A DNA stretch of 64,000 bases from Leptotrichia sp. OH3620_COT-345. GTDB taxonomy: Bacteria > Fusobacteriota > Fusobacteriia > Fusobacteriales > Leptotrichiaceae. A model generated the notes under the pieces. The model saw nothing but the letters and a program-made list of their open reading frames with translations. It did no database searches and was not told where the DNA came from. The DNA is taken from positions 57,218 to 121,217 of the forward strand of contig NZ_RQYW01000007.1 in the NCBI RefSeq assembly GCF_003932895.1, written 5' to 3'. Shown here one piece after another: positions 8,686 to 17,899 of this stretch. Every line of letters begins with the position of its first letter. The stretch's first letter is position 1. Position numbers and translations under genes: made by a program.

Positions 8686-10515
8686 TTATTCCACTGTAAC
8701 AGATTTTGCCAAATTTCTCGGTTTATCTACATCATTTCCTTTTAATTTTGACAAATGATATGCCAGCAGCTGATGAATTATTATAGAAAGAAAACCTGTA
8801 TAGTCATCTTCTACTGCAGGTATATAAAATACTTCATCCGCTACTTCTTCTACAAGAATATTTCCCTCTTTTGCAATGGCTATAACGTAAGCTCCCCTTG
8901 CCGCTACCTCTTTTATATTGGATACGGATTTATCGAATAAATCCGATTGTGTAATATTTATTACCACAGGTACGCCATCTTCAATTAGTGCTATTGTTCC
9001 ATGTTTCAATTCTCCTGATGCAAAAGCCTCAGAGTGAATATATGAAATTTCTTTTGATTTCAATGCTCCTTCAACTGCAATTACATAATCAAGACCTCTT
9101 CCCAGATAAAACATACTTTTGCAATTTTTTATCTTATCTGCCACAGCTTCTATCCTATCTGAGTATTCAAGCATTTTTTCAATATCTTTTTTCAGTTTAT
9201 AGAGTGATTTTATATCTTGTTCATACTCTTCCCTCGTAATTTTCCCAAACTTACTCGCCATATCCGTAGCCAATAAATAAAGGATTATCATCTGAGTAGT
9301 ATATGCTTTTGTGGAAGCTACCGCTATTTCAGGACCTGCCCATGTATAAATCACATGGTCGGCTTCCCTTGCAATAGATGAGCCTACAACATTTGAAATT
9401 GCTATAACTCTCGCTCCGTTTCTCTTAGCTTCTTTTAATGCTTCAAGAGTATCGAGAGTTTCTCCCGATTGACTAAGTACAATTACCAATGTTTTTTCAT
9501 TCATTACAGGATTTCTGTATCTAAATTCTGATGCAATATCCACGTCCACTTTTACTCTTGTTTTCTTTTCAATTATATATTTACCTACAAGTCCTGCATG
9601 ATAAGCAGTTCCGCATGCTACTATATAGATGCTTTCGATTCCGTCAAGATATTCTTTTGTAAGCCCTGCATTGTCAAAGTTTATATTGTTATCTTCATCT
9701 ACTCTGCTGTTCAATGTCTCTATGAATACTTCAGGCTGCTCAAATATTTCTTTTTCCATGAAAAATTCATATCCACCTTTTGACGCCGCTTCCAAATCCC
9801 ACTCAATATGAGTAATATCCCTTGTCAATTCCTGCCCCTCAGAATTCATTATTTTAACTGAATTATTTTTTACTTCTACAATTTCATTGTTTTCAATTAA
9901 ATATACATCTCTCGTATATTTCAATATTGCAGGTATGTCCGAAGCTATAAAATTTTCTTCTTTTCCTAAACCTATAATTAAAGGGCTTTCTTTTCTGACA
10001 GCTATTATTCTGTCAGGCTCTGAAACCGACATAATTCCCAGTGCGTAAGCTCCCTTAATAACTTTGATAAGTTTTTTTGTAGCTTCCAATAAATCTCCTT
10101 CATACAATTCATCCAGTAAATGAGTTATAACTTCAGTATCCGTTTCAGAATTAAATTTATATCCTTTTTCAATAAGTTCTTTTTTCAATTCCAGATAATT
10201 TTCAATAATTCCGTTATGAACTACAACAAGTGTCTCATCGTTATTAAAATGAGGATGTGAATTTTCATCAGACGGTTTTCCATGTGTCGCCCATCTCGTA
10301 TGACCTATGGCTACTTTCCCCTTTAAAGGATTTTTCTCTAAAACATCTACAAGATTTTGGAGTCTTCCTACTTTTTTTATAATTGAAAATTTTTCTTCTC
10401 CTGTATTTACAGCAATCCCCGCTGAATCATAACCTCTGTATTCCAGTTTCTCTAATCCATCCAACACAAAATCCTGTGCATTCTGTGTTCCGATATACCC
10501 TACTATTCCGCACAT
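8686..10515 (-). CDS. glmS: Glutamine-fructose-6-phosphate aminotransferase (isomerising)
   Basis: 609 residues from ATG 10515 (MCGIVGYIG), the family length. Cys2 becomes the N-terminal nucleophile of the glutaminase domain; HTRWATHGKPS near 74 and HNGIIENY near 100 bind glutamine. Two SIS sugar-isomerase domains follow (VACGTAYHAG, SQSGETLDTL, ST-KAYTTQ) and the end is the conserved KPRNLAKSVTVE. It makes glucosamine-6-phosphate for peptidoglycan and lipopolysaccharide. A longer frame to 10584 only reads through the ribozyme's 3' domain and is rejected; AAGGAG precedes 10515. Expression is expected to fall when glucosamine-6-phosphate triggers the ribozyme upstream. Confidence 0.98.
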   Translation of the reverse strand: MCGIVGYIGTQNAQDFVLDGLEKLEYRGYDSAGIAVNTGEEKFSIIKKVGRLQNLVDVLEKNPLKGKVAIGHTRWATHGKPSDENSHPHFNNDETLVVVHNGIIENYLELKKELIEKGYKFNSETDTEVITHLLDELYEGDLLEATKKLIKVIKGAYALGIMSVSEPDRIIAVRKESPLIIGLGKEENFIASDIPAILKYTRDVYLIENNEIVEVKNNSVKIMNSEGQELTRDITHIEWDLEAASKGGYEFFMEKEIFEQPEVFIETLNSRVDEDNNINFDNAGLTKEYLDGIESIYIVACGTAYHAGLVGKYIIEKKTRVKVDVDIASEFRYRNPVMNEKTLVIVLSQSGETLDTLEALKEAKRNGARVIAISNVVGSSIAREADHVIYTWAGPEIAVASTKAYTTQMIILYLLATDMASKFGKITREEYEQDIKSLYKLKKDIEKMLEYSDRIEAVADKIKNCKSMFYLGRGLDYVIAVEGALKSKEISYIHSEAFASGELKHGTIALIEDGVPVVINITQSDLFDKSVSNIKEVAARGAYVIAIAKEGNILVEEVADEVFYIPAVEDDYTGFLSIIIHQLLAYHLSKLKGNDVDKPRNLAKSVTVE

Positions 10516-10559
10516 AATTATTCTCCTTAAATATAAAATTATTTCGGTAGAATAATCAC

Positions 10560-10698
10560 TACAGCAGTTTTGTTTTACAGTCACCTGTAATTTTTGTATG
10601 CTGTTAAGGTTGTGATAACCTAAAGAGTATCCGCCGATAATTTCGATAACCCTTTTTCCTCGTCACCTTTATTTTTCTTAAAATGAAGGTCTGGCGCT
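10560..10698 (-). ncRNA. glmS ribozyme-riboswitch
   Basis: Minus-strand 5' leader of glmS with the hallmarks of this class: the cleavage site A|GCGCC (between 10698 and 10697), P1 (ACCTT/AAGGT), GACGAGG, the core TTATCGAAATTATCGGCGGAT, P3 (GGTT-ATCAC-AACC), and a 3' domain with the P4 stem (ACAGCA/TGCTGT) and an inner TTACAG/CTGTAA stem. Glucosamine-6-phosphate acts as cofactor for self-cleavage, after which the glmS mRNA is degraded. The element ends about 45 bases before the start codon. Core residues match the known Firmicutes class very closely, so the assignment is firm. Confidence 0.97.
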
Positions 10699-10727
10699 TT
10701 TTTTATTTTTTATTCTCCGATTGGGTA

Positions 10728-10756
10728 ATTATATCAGAATTATGTTTTTTTTTCAA
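10728..10756 (-). promoter_or_regulatory. Sigma-70-type promoter of the glmS ribozyme transcript
   Basis: TTGAAA (10756-10751), exactly 17 bases, TATAAT (10733-10728). Transcription would begin near 10721, about 24 bases before the cleavage site, giving a short 5' product. Confidence 0.8.
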
Positions 10757-10893
10757 TAAACAAAAATTTTTGAATTTTTTTACTAAAATTTCTTTTAAAT
10801 TATACTTTTTCATATATTTTATGAAATTTTATTTTTTCTACTTTTCTTCTTAAATCAACTTTCAATTCATAATATTTTCACTTTCTTTTTTTA

Positions 10894-10922
10894 TTGTAGT
10901 TTCCCCAAGGTTATGATATAAT
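10894..10922 (+). promoter_or_regulatory. Putative promoter of the 10968 gene
   Basis: TTGTAG (10894-10899), 17 bases, TATAAT (10917-10922) with TGA just before the -10 hexamer, 46 bases before the start codon. Confidence 0.65.
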
Positions 10923-10967
10923 TTTCAAAAATACACTTTAAATAAATTATTAAGGAGGACAAAAAAT

Positions 10968-11339
10968 ATGAAAAAGTTCATATTAATTTTAGGACTTTCA
11001 ATTTACGGACTGACATTTTCAGCTCAAGGATTAAATCTCCCTTTTACAACTGATGGAAATCTTAACTTTGATAAAATCGAAAATAAAAGTTGGAGCTTTC
11101 CTGACAGTCCCAACACATTCAAAATAGAAAAAGAAAATAATGATTACTACATTTTCCATTATGGATATGATGATGAACAGGAAAAGGAAACATTTGAAAA
11201 ACATAAGCTGACTGTTTATAAAAATGTATACTTTAAGGATAACTCTTATGCCTATGCCTATGATATAAAATTTAAAACTGTTGTAATTCTTGATTCTAAA
11301 GATTTAAGAATTATATTTCCGGCAGATCCTGTAGATTAA
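10968..11339 (+). CDS. Small secreted protein of unknown function
   Basis: 123 residues with a clear signal peptide (MKKFILILGLSIYGLTFSAQ; likely cut after FSA). The mature part is acidic and rich in Tyr/Phe (YYIFHYGYDDEQ, YKNVYFKDNSYAYAYDIKF), suggesting a beta-sheet-rich envelope protein of about 100 residues. A strong AAGGAGG precedes the ATG and the gene has its own promoter and terminator. I do not recognise the family. Confidence 0.82.
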   Translation: MKKFILILGLSIYGLTFSAQGLNLPFTTDGNLNFDKIENKSWSFPDSPNTFKIEKENNDYYIFHYGYDDEQEKETFEKHKLTVYKNVYFKDNSYAYAYDIKFKTVVILDSKDLRIIFPADPVD

Positions 11340-11342
11340 TAA

Positions 11343-11393
11343 AAGATGTTTCAGATGAGATATCAACATTTTCTCATAAGAAACATCTTGCTT
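11343..11393. terminator. Hairpin terminator between convergent genes
   Basis: AAGATGTTTC (11343-11352) pairs perfectly with GAAACATCTT (11380-11389); an inner ATGAGA/TCTCAT stem extends it. It separates the secreted-protein gene from the end of the AEC transporter gene. Confidence 0.72.
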
Positions 11394-11394
11394 A

Positions 11395-12345
11395 TCATTT
11401 CAAAAACATCATTAAAACAGATATTACCGGTGCAAACAGAATTGTGCTTGTAGTTACCACATTTGTAGCATATTTTATATCTCCTTCGGCTTCATTAGCC
11501 AATATAGGTAATACTGCAAATACAGGTGCAGCCGACTGTACTATATATGTTTTTATATCCAGAGCGGTCAGACTTCCTGAAAATTTCATACCTAACATAA
11601 GTATAATCACCATTATTAGTGGCGAAATCAAAAATCTGCCTGTTAAAGCAAGTATTGTATCTCTGTCAAAATGTATATTTCTAAGTCTTGCATCAGAAAG
11701 TACGATTCCTATATACATAAGAGACAGAGGAGTAACTATACTTCCTACATATCTCATCGTAGAATTAATCATTTTAGGCAGTTCTATATTGAGAAACAGC
11801 AATAATAAAGCAACTATAAATCCTATAAGAGGAGGAGAAAATATTTTTTTCCATTTTATCCCTCCTTTTTTATTTTCACTGTCCTTACTGTCCGAAGATA
11901 CAAAAAACGAACCGAAAGTCCATATGGAAACAGTATTTGCTATATAGTACATCAGATAATAAGGTAAACTTTCTTCTCCAAACAGTTCTATGTTTAAAGG
12001 TAAGCCTATAAATATAGTATTGGCATTTACAAAGGCATTTATGAAAATCCCTCTTCTTCCCTGTTTTATTTTGAATATTTTAACAATAATAACAGCTGAA
12101 ATATATCCGACAATAAACGAACCGAAAGTGTAAATCAGTCTATCTGACATTAAAATAAGCATTTCTACTGTTAAATTAGTTGAAACTGCAATATAAATTG
12201 ATGCAGGTAAAGCAATATTCGTTATTACTTTCGATACATTTTCACTAAAACTGTCATGAAACCAGTCTTTTTTTCTTAAAACATATCCTATTCCTATCAT
12301 AAAAATAATCGGGAAAATACTTTCCAGCGATTTTATAAAAATCAT
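11395..12345 (-). CDS. AEC-family (auxin efflux carrier-like) transporter
   Basis: 316 residues, almost entirely hydrophobic with about ten membrane helices in two halves, the layout of the AEC family. The first half contains IGYVLRKKDWF and SKVITNIALPASIY, the second half PLSLMYIGIVLSD and VQSAAPVFAVLPILANEAEGD, both typical of malate-permease/MleP-like and YfdV-like members. Such carriers move small organic acids across the inner membrane. No decarboxylase or other substrate-revealing gene is adjacent, so the substrate is unknown. Confidence 0.9.
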   Translation of the reverse strand: MIFIKSLESIFPIIFMIGIGYVLRKKDWFHDSFSENVSKVITNIALPASIYIAVSTNLTVEMLILMSDRLIYTFGSFIVGYISAVIIVKIFKIKQGRRGIFINAFVNANTIFIGLPLNIELFGEESLPYYLMYYIANTVSIWTFGSFFVSSDSKDSENKKGGIKWKKIFSPPLIGFIVALLLLFLNIELPKMINSTMRYVGSIVTPLSLMYIGIVLSDARLRNIHFDRDTILALTGRFLISPLIMVIILMLGMKFSGSLTALDIKTYIVQSAAPVFAVLPILANEAEGDIKYATNVVTTSTILFAPVISVLMMFLK

Positions 12346-12560
12346 TTTTCTTTTTTCTCCTTTTCATTTGTTACGTTTCATTATACTAAAAAAATCCGAA
12401 GAAAGTCCAGCTGTATTTTTCCTATAAAAGCTTATTATCCTCCTCACACTGTTGATACCATCCCGATTTTTGCCCTCGAAATTTTATCCCTTCTTTCACA
12501 CTTATCCTATTTTTCTTAATTTAAGCATATGAACTATATTTACAATAATCCAAACTTTTC
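12346..12560. other. Spacer without recognisable features
   Basis: About 215 bases between the AEC transporter start and the terminator of the META-domain gene. No frame or structure that I can support. Confidence 0.4.
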
Positions 12561-12562
12561 GT

Positions 12563-12600
12563 AAAAAAAGTTGGGCTTATTTTAAGTTTTTTACCCAACT
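12563..12600 (-). terminator. Intrinsic terminator after the META-domain gene
   Basis: Read on the minus strand: AGTTGGG, 18-base A/T loop, CCCAACT, then a run of T. It lies 22 bases after the stop codon. Confidence 0.85.
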
Positions 12601-12622
12601 CTTTTTAGAAAAAATTTGAAAT

Positions 12623-13075
12623 TTAATATAAAGTATGGCTTTTATCCTGAATAAATGTAAGAACATCACCCGCAGCATTTTTTAAAATGAGCTTATTTCC
12701 TTTAACTTCTATTATTTCAACACTTTGAAGAATATCCAAATAATCCGCTTCCAGTTCCATTAATTCTTTTGAACCCGCTTTTGAAGTCACTCCTAACTTA
12801 GATATTGAAATTTTATTTTTGATTATTCTATAATCTCCAAAATAATTATTTACTCCTGATTTACCACTCACTTCATTTTTACCAAAATCAAGTGTAATAC
12901 CTTTTCCACTTACATCTTCTCCTGAAATATCTTTCAATTTCCAATATGTATTCATTACTCTTTGTCTTACACTTTCAACTTTTCTTGTTTTTCTTGCTCC
13001 TTTGGAAACAGCTGAAAATCCTATATTAAAGACTAACAATACTGAAATCAATACTAAAATTATTTTTGTTTTCAT
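12623..13075 (-). CDS. Secreted META-domain (HslJ-like) protein
   Basis: 150 residues. Residues 1-22 form a signal peptide (MKTKIILVLISVLLVFNIGFSA). The mature part is one META domain: NTYWKLKDISGEDVSGKGITLDF... SGKSGVNNYFGDYRI... ELEADYLDILQSVEIIEVKGNKLILKN, in which the G-NNY-G motif and the final strand pattern are characteristic. META proteins such as HslJ are envelope proteins linked to stress or novobiocin tolerance but have no known catalytic activity. Strong AGGAGG before the ATG and own terminator; monocistronic. Confidence 0.88.
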   Translation of the reverse strand: MKTKIILVLISVLLVFNIGFSAVSKGARKTRKVESVRQRVMNTYWKLKDISGEDVSGKGITLDFGKNEVSGKSGVNNYFGDYRIIKNKISISKLGVTSKAGSKELMELEADYLDILQSVEIIEVKGNKLILKNAAGDVLTFIQDKSHTLY

Positions 13076-13397
13076 TTTTCCTCCTAATTGTTTTTTATTT
13101 TCAGTACTAAAATTAACATAGTAAAATTTGAAAAATCTTTTAATATTTTAATAATATGGTTATAAAAATTTCTATTTTTTCTATTTTTTAATAAAAAATT
13201 ATTATTGTGTAAAAAATTTAAAATATTTTTTTCAATTATTATCATACTTTAAAAGCAAAATTTAAAAACAAATATTATTTTATTTTTTAATATTTACTAA
13301 TTAATTTATAGTAAATATTTCTAATATAATTAAATTAATATAAATATTTAATCTGTATTAGTGAAATTATATTATAATTCTTATTAAATTACTTGTT
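13076..13397. other. Very AT-rich intergenic region with an 11-bp inverted repeat
   Basis: 322 bases between ilvC's stop and the META gene's start. It holds AATATTTACTA (13289-13299) and its perfect complement TAGTAAATATT (13309-13319) around a nine-base spacer, about 80 bases after ilvC. It lacks G/C and an adjacent U-run, so it is a weak terminator or a binding site. Otherwise only A/T runs. Confidence 0.5.
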
Positions 13398-14420
<1,023 letters not shown>

Positions 14421-14521
14421 CTATTTTATTATTAATTTTATTAACATTTTTATTATCATATGGTAATACATTTCATTCATTTTTTCAAATATTTACTTTT
14501 ATATCCAAATATTCTCTTTAT

Positions 14522-15319
14522 TTATTTTACAACAAGCCACGGTCTTTCATTTTCCCATTCGATTCTCACTGAAATTTCAAAAAACTCTGTCAACAATTCA
14601 TCTGTCAATATATCTTTTTTTAATCCTTGAGTCGTTATTTCTCCGTCTTTCAGTAGAGCTACGTGAGTTACTGATGATATTATTTCTTCTATCCTATGTG
14701 TCACATATATAAACGGAATACTGTTCTCACCATTTGCCTTATCTTCCAGTACAGACAAAAAATGTTCTCTTGATACAATATCCAACCCTGAGCACGGTTC
14801 ATCCAAAATAAGAAGTTCAGACTCATTCATAAATGCCCTTGCAAGGAGTGCTCTACGTTGCTCTCCTTGAGATAAAGCGGAAAAATATTTTTCCTTTACG
14901 TAACCTATTTTAAAATCTTCTATTATTTTTTCAGCTTTTTCTTTGTCCTTTTCACTTATATTCTGATAAATTCCAATAGAACTGAATTTTCCTGAAATCA
15001 CTATATCCTTCAGCTTTTCTTTATTCAATGTCAATAAAAAGCTGTTTAACGAAGAACTTACGAATCCTATTCTGTCTTTTATATTTTTCCAGGCATAATT
15101 TCCAAATTTATGTCCGAAAACTCTAACTTCTCCTTTTGTAGGAAAGGTATACGCAGGTATCATCCCGAGAATTGTAGATTTCCCCGAACCGTTCAACCCT
15201 AACAAAGCCCAGTTTTCATTACTTTCCACATGCCAGTTTATATTTTTTAAAATAACTCTTTTCTCTCTTATAAAAGACACATTTTCATAATGTAAAATTT
15301 CTTTTTTCTCCTGTTTCAT
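14522..15319 (-). CDS. Single-domain ABC ATPase (YlmA-like)
   Basis: 265 residues from ATG 15319 (TTG one codon earlier). It has one complete nucleotide-binding domain: Walker A GLNGSGKST near 42, signature ALSQGEQRRALLARA near 152, Walker B ELLILDEPCSGLD near 172 and switch YVTHR near 206. The Gln in the signature (SQGEQ) and stand-alone form resemble YlmA/ModF-like proteins rather than importers with linked permeases; none is adjacent. Its partner and substrate are unknown. It sits between ilvC and the leuC/leuB remains, and may have arrived or stayed independently of that pathway. Confidence 0.88.
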   Translation of the reverse strand: MKQEKKEILHYENVSFIREKRVILKNINWHVESNENWALLGLNGSGKSTILGMIPAYTFPTKGEVRVFGHKFGNYAWKNIKDRIGFVSSSLNSFLLTLNKEKLKDIVISGKFSSIGIYQNISEKDKEKAEKIIEDFKIGYVKEKYFSALSQGEQRRALLARAFMNESELLILDEPCSGLDIVSREHFLSVLEDKANGENSIPFIYVTHRIEEIISSVTHVALLKDGEITTQGLKKDILTDELLTEFFEISVRIEWENERPWLVVK

Positions 15320-15534
15320 CAAGTTCCCTTTCTCTTTACTTAATCTATCGGATATTTTAAGTTTTCTTTACTATTTCAAAAAATTCACATAGTAAAATCA
15401 ATTTTTCAGATTTATCTAATATCATATTAAACTGTTATATTTTAATTTCAGAGTTTTATATATCAGTAGATGTTGAAGAACTAACACATAATCCCATTGA
15501 TTTTTATATATTAACAGTAATTACCAAATTATAT

Positions 15535-15715
15535 TTATATTGTATATACAATTTTCGTCTCCATTTCTTATGTTCTCGCTTTTTGAGTCCCTTTAATATA
15601 AATATCTTCTGTTCTAAAGCCTTTATCTGAAACATTTTCTACTGCTTTCTCCATAGCATCGACTTCTTTTTCCAACTAAAAAGAATATCTCAGCATTACT
15701 ACTATTGTCAGCTTG
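15535..15715 (-). pseudogene. leuB: Decayed leuB, C-terminal fragment
   Basis: Minus-strand codons read VVMLRYSF-stop-LEKEVDAMEKAVENV then DKGFRTEDIYIKGTQKA and a stop where VGTKEMGD would follow. This is the C-terminus of 3-isopropylmalate dehydrogenase (usual form MMLRYSFGLEKEA...AVEKVLEKGYRTEDI). About 55 residues remain with at least two in-frame stops; the 5' four-fifths of the gene is gone. It abuts the leuC fragment upstream, so an internal deletion removed the end of leuC, probably leuD, and most of leuB. Confidence 0.82.
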
Positions 15716-15719
15716 TTAT

Positions 15720-16016
15720 TTTCCAAATCCTGTTTTTTTCAATACATTCAACTGTGCCTTGAATGATATTCCGTCCAGTATATTCATTTTTTCGGCAATT
15801 GTCATAAAAGCATTATGATCAATCAGGTCTTCTCACTTTACATCCTGCCATTCTCAATCCTGAAAATGCTTGTAACGAAGTAACTTCATAAATTAAATTT
15901 AAATCAATATAAAGAAGCTGTACTTCTCCCTGTTTTCCTGTAATTACATGTTTTTTTCACACTTTATCGAATAAAGTTTTAGATTTCCTGATATTATCAG
16001 CAATTTTTCCCTTCAT
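15720..16016 (-). pseudogene. leuC: Decayed leuC, N-terminal fragment
   Basis: From ATG 16016 the frame reads ...[21 protein letters not shown], then [18 protein letters not shown] and [13 protein letters not shown], followed by a frameshift to [14 protein letters not shown] and KAQLNVLKK. This matches the start of the large subunit of 3-isopropylmalate dehydratase (KTLFDKVWxKHV, [29 protein letters not shown]..DHN). The first stop is TGA in place of Trp. About 95 codons remain before the sequence jumps to the leuB fragment; the Fe-S cysteines are lost. It cannot make an active enzyme. Confidence 0.85.
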
Positions 16017-16066
16017 TTTCTTCTTTCGTGCTTTAAAATTTTCCTTTTCCAATATTCTTATTTTAA

Positions 16067-16924
16067 TTAGACTTTTTTTAATTCAAATATAACTATTTCA
16101 GGTTGAGCGAAAAACCTGATGAACATTTCCAGAAAACTTCCACCTATGCCTGATGTAATATATATTTTATGTCCCCCGTATTCTTTCATCCCATATCCAT
16201 ATTTTTCTTTATGCCTTATAGGTGCAAAAAACACTTTCCCGAAAAAAGTTACCTGTCCTCCATGAGTATGTGCCGCTAAAGTTATATCCGATCGTTCTTT
16301 CTGACTTTCAGTCATTTCTTCAAAATAATCAGGATTATGAGTCATAAATATAGCAAAATCTTCTTTTTCTATACCTTCCAGAGCTTTTTTGGCATCAGAG
16401 ATTCCATGCCATAAATCTTCCACTCCTGCAATATATATGTTTTGGGAATTTATAGTTACTTTCTTACTTGAATTTGCAAGAATGTTATATTTAATTTTTT
16501 TTAGATATTCTGTACTTTCTTCAATATTGGGATATTCATGATTTCCATATATTGCATATATTCCATATTCAGGAATTTTAAGATTTTCCGCTTCTTTATA
16601 AAAAGCAGCTCTATATTTTTCCCATGTAGAATAATCCCCTCCAAGAAGTATTATATCCTTTTTCTGCTCATTTATAAGATTAATTGCTTTTTTCAGTTGC
16701 TTTTTATTAAATCTTCCTATTGTATCATACTGAAAATCTGCAACATAAAGTATTTTCCTTCCATTAAATTCTTCAGGAATATCCTTTGATTTTATTTCTA
16801 TTGTTCTTATTTTGATGTTTTTATATTCATAATGGGAATATATTAAAAATGTCAAAATTAATAATAAAAAATATAAAGTAATTTTAAGGACTACATTTTT
16901 CATATTTTTTTTCTTTGCTTGCAT
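16067..16924 (-). CDS. Membrane-anchored metallophosphoesterase (YkuE-like) with a DFQ first motif
   Basis: 285 residues from ATG 16924, chosen for the AAGGAG site; a TTG-started extension would include that site. An N-terminal membrane helix (about 12-32) anchors a calcineurin-like phosphoesterase domain: ILYVADFQYD, LLGGDYS, YGNHEYP, MTHNPDYF and AAHTHGGQVTFFG. In most relatives the first motif is DxH (SDLH); here it is DFQ, replacing a metal-ligand His with Gln. The other metal ligands are kept. YkuE-type enzymes dephosphorylate lipid-linked or nucleotide sugars at the membrane. It sits between the decayed leuC and the TPR gene that overlaps decayed leuA. Confidence 0.88.
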   Translation of the reverse strand: MQAKKKNMKNVVLKITLYFLLLILTFLIYSHYEYKNIKIRTIEIKSKDIPEEFNGRKILYVADFQYDTIGRFNKKQLKKAINLINEQKKDIILLGGDYSTWEKYRAAFYKEAENLKIPEYGIYAIYGNHEYPNIEESTEYLKKIKYNILANSSKKVTINSQNIYIAGVEDLWHGISDAKKALEGIEKEDFAIFMTHNPDYFEEMTESQKERSDITLAAHTHGGQVTFFGKVFFAPIRHKEKYGYGMKEYGGHKIYITSGIGGSFLEMFIRFFAQPEIVIFELKKV

Positions 16925-17029
16925 TTCTTCTCCTTGATTCAAAATTAATAATAAATAAATATAAAATATTTTTTCCTTTTTCTTTTTTTATCTGAATTTT
17001 AGTTTAAAAAACATACTTTGATTATTTTA

Positions 17030-17899
17030 TCAGTTAACATTTTTATCAAGTTCCATTACTTTTTTTAGTTTTTCCATATTTTTTTTATAAAGTTTCTCAC
17101 TTTTCGGTTTAATAATCTTTTCATTATATATTTCAAACGGAATTCCTACACTATACAATAAACGGTTATAATTTATTTTTTTCATGTCCCGATAATATTT
17201 CTCAAGATGTTCCACTGCCATATCATATTCACCTAAAAAAAGATAAGCCATTATAATAGATCTTTCAGAACTGAACACATATCCGTCTCTTTCTTCAGTG
17301 GAAATATAACGGGAATATTTTTTATAATTAAGATTTTTAGATTTTTCCAATGCCTGTTTAAAATATTTTATACTTTCTTTATATTTTTCTTTATCTTCAT
17401 CATCTATACCTTTTTCAATATATTCTAAGCCTTTTCGAAAATCAAGTCCAGGAAAATCAGGAAATATCAAATTTATTTGTTTTTCTATTTGTTCCTGCTC
17501 TATTTTCTTTCCCATATTTTTATAAAGAGCTCTTAAAACAAAATATACAGTAGGATCTTTCGGAGTATTTTTAAGATTTTTTTTATGTTTTTCTATTTCT
17601 TTATAATAATTTAGATAAGTATCTGCATAATAATTATTTTTATCAAGCTTTAATGCTTTCAAAAGAAATTCTTCCGCTTTTTTATCATCACTCTGAATAT
17701 ATAGAATAGCATTTAAAAATGCTTCTTTAGATTCTTTTTTTATATTCGTGTCTACTAATTTCTTTTTCAGTTCATCATGAACTTCATTTTTTTTACTTTG
17801 TACAGAAAACAGGTTTATGTTCATTAACATAATCATGACAAGAAAAAATGTTTTTTTTACCACTTTTAAATTCTTTACCGTTAATTCATGCTTATTCAC
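17030..17899 (-). CDS. Secreted TPR-repeat protein
   Basis: 289 residues starting at GTG 17899, with GGAGG ten bases upstream. A signal-peptide-like segment (about 15-33, FFLVMIMLMNINLFSVQ) is followed by helical repeats: LNAILYIQSDDKKAEEFLLKALKLDKNNYYADTYL..., YKESIKYFKQALEKSKN, IIMAYLFLGEYDMAVEHLEKYY. These are degenerate TPRs, a protein-binding scaffold, probably in the periplasm. The start codon overlaps the stop region of decayed leuA, so it was once, and may still be, co-transcribed with the ilv-leu genes. Partner unknown. Confidence 0.82.
   Translation of the reverse strand: MNKHELTVKNLKVVKKTFFLVMIMLMNINLFSVQSKKNEVHDELKKKLVDTNIKKESKEAFLNAILYIQSDDKKAEEFLLKALKLDKNNYYADTYLNYYKEIEKHKKNLKNTPKDPTVYFVLRALYKNMGKKIEQEQIEKQINLIFPDFPGLDFRKGLEYIEKGIDDEDKEKYKESIKYFKQALEKSKNLNYKKYSRYISTEERDGYVFSSERSIIMAYLFLGEYDMAVEHLEKYYRDMKKINYNRLLYSVGIPFEIYNEKIIKPKSEKLYKKNMEKLKKVMELDKNVN

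Noticed and set aside
10516..10584. 23-codon N-terminal extension of GlmS
   Set aside because: It reads through the 3' domain of the ribozyme; Cys2 after ATG 10515 must be the N-terminal nucleophile, and AAGGAG precedes 10515.
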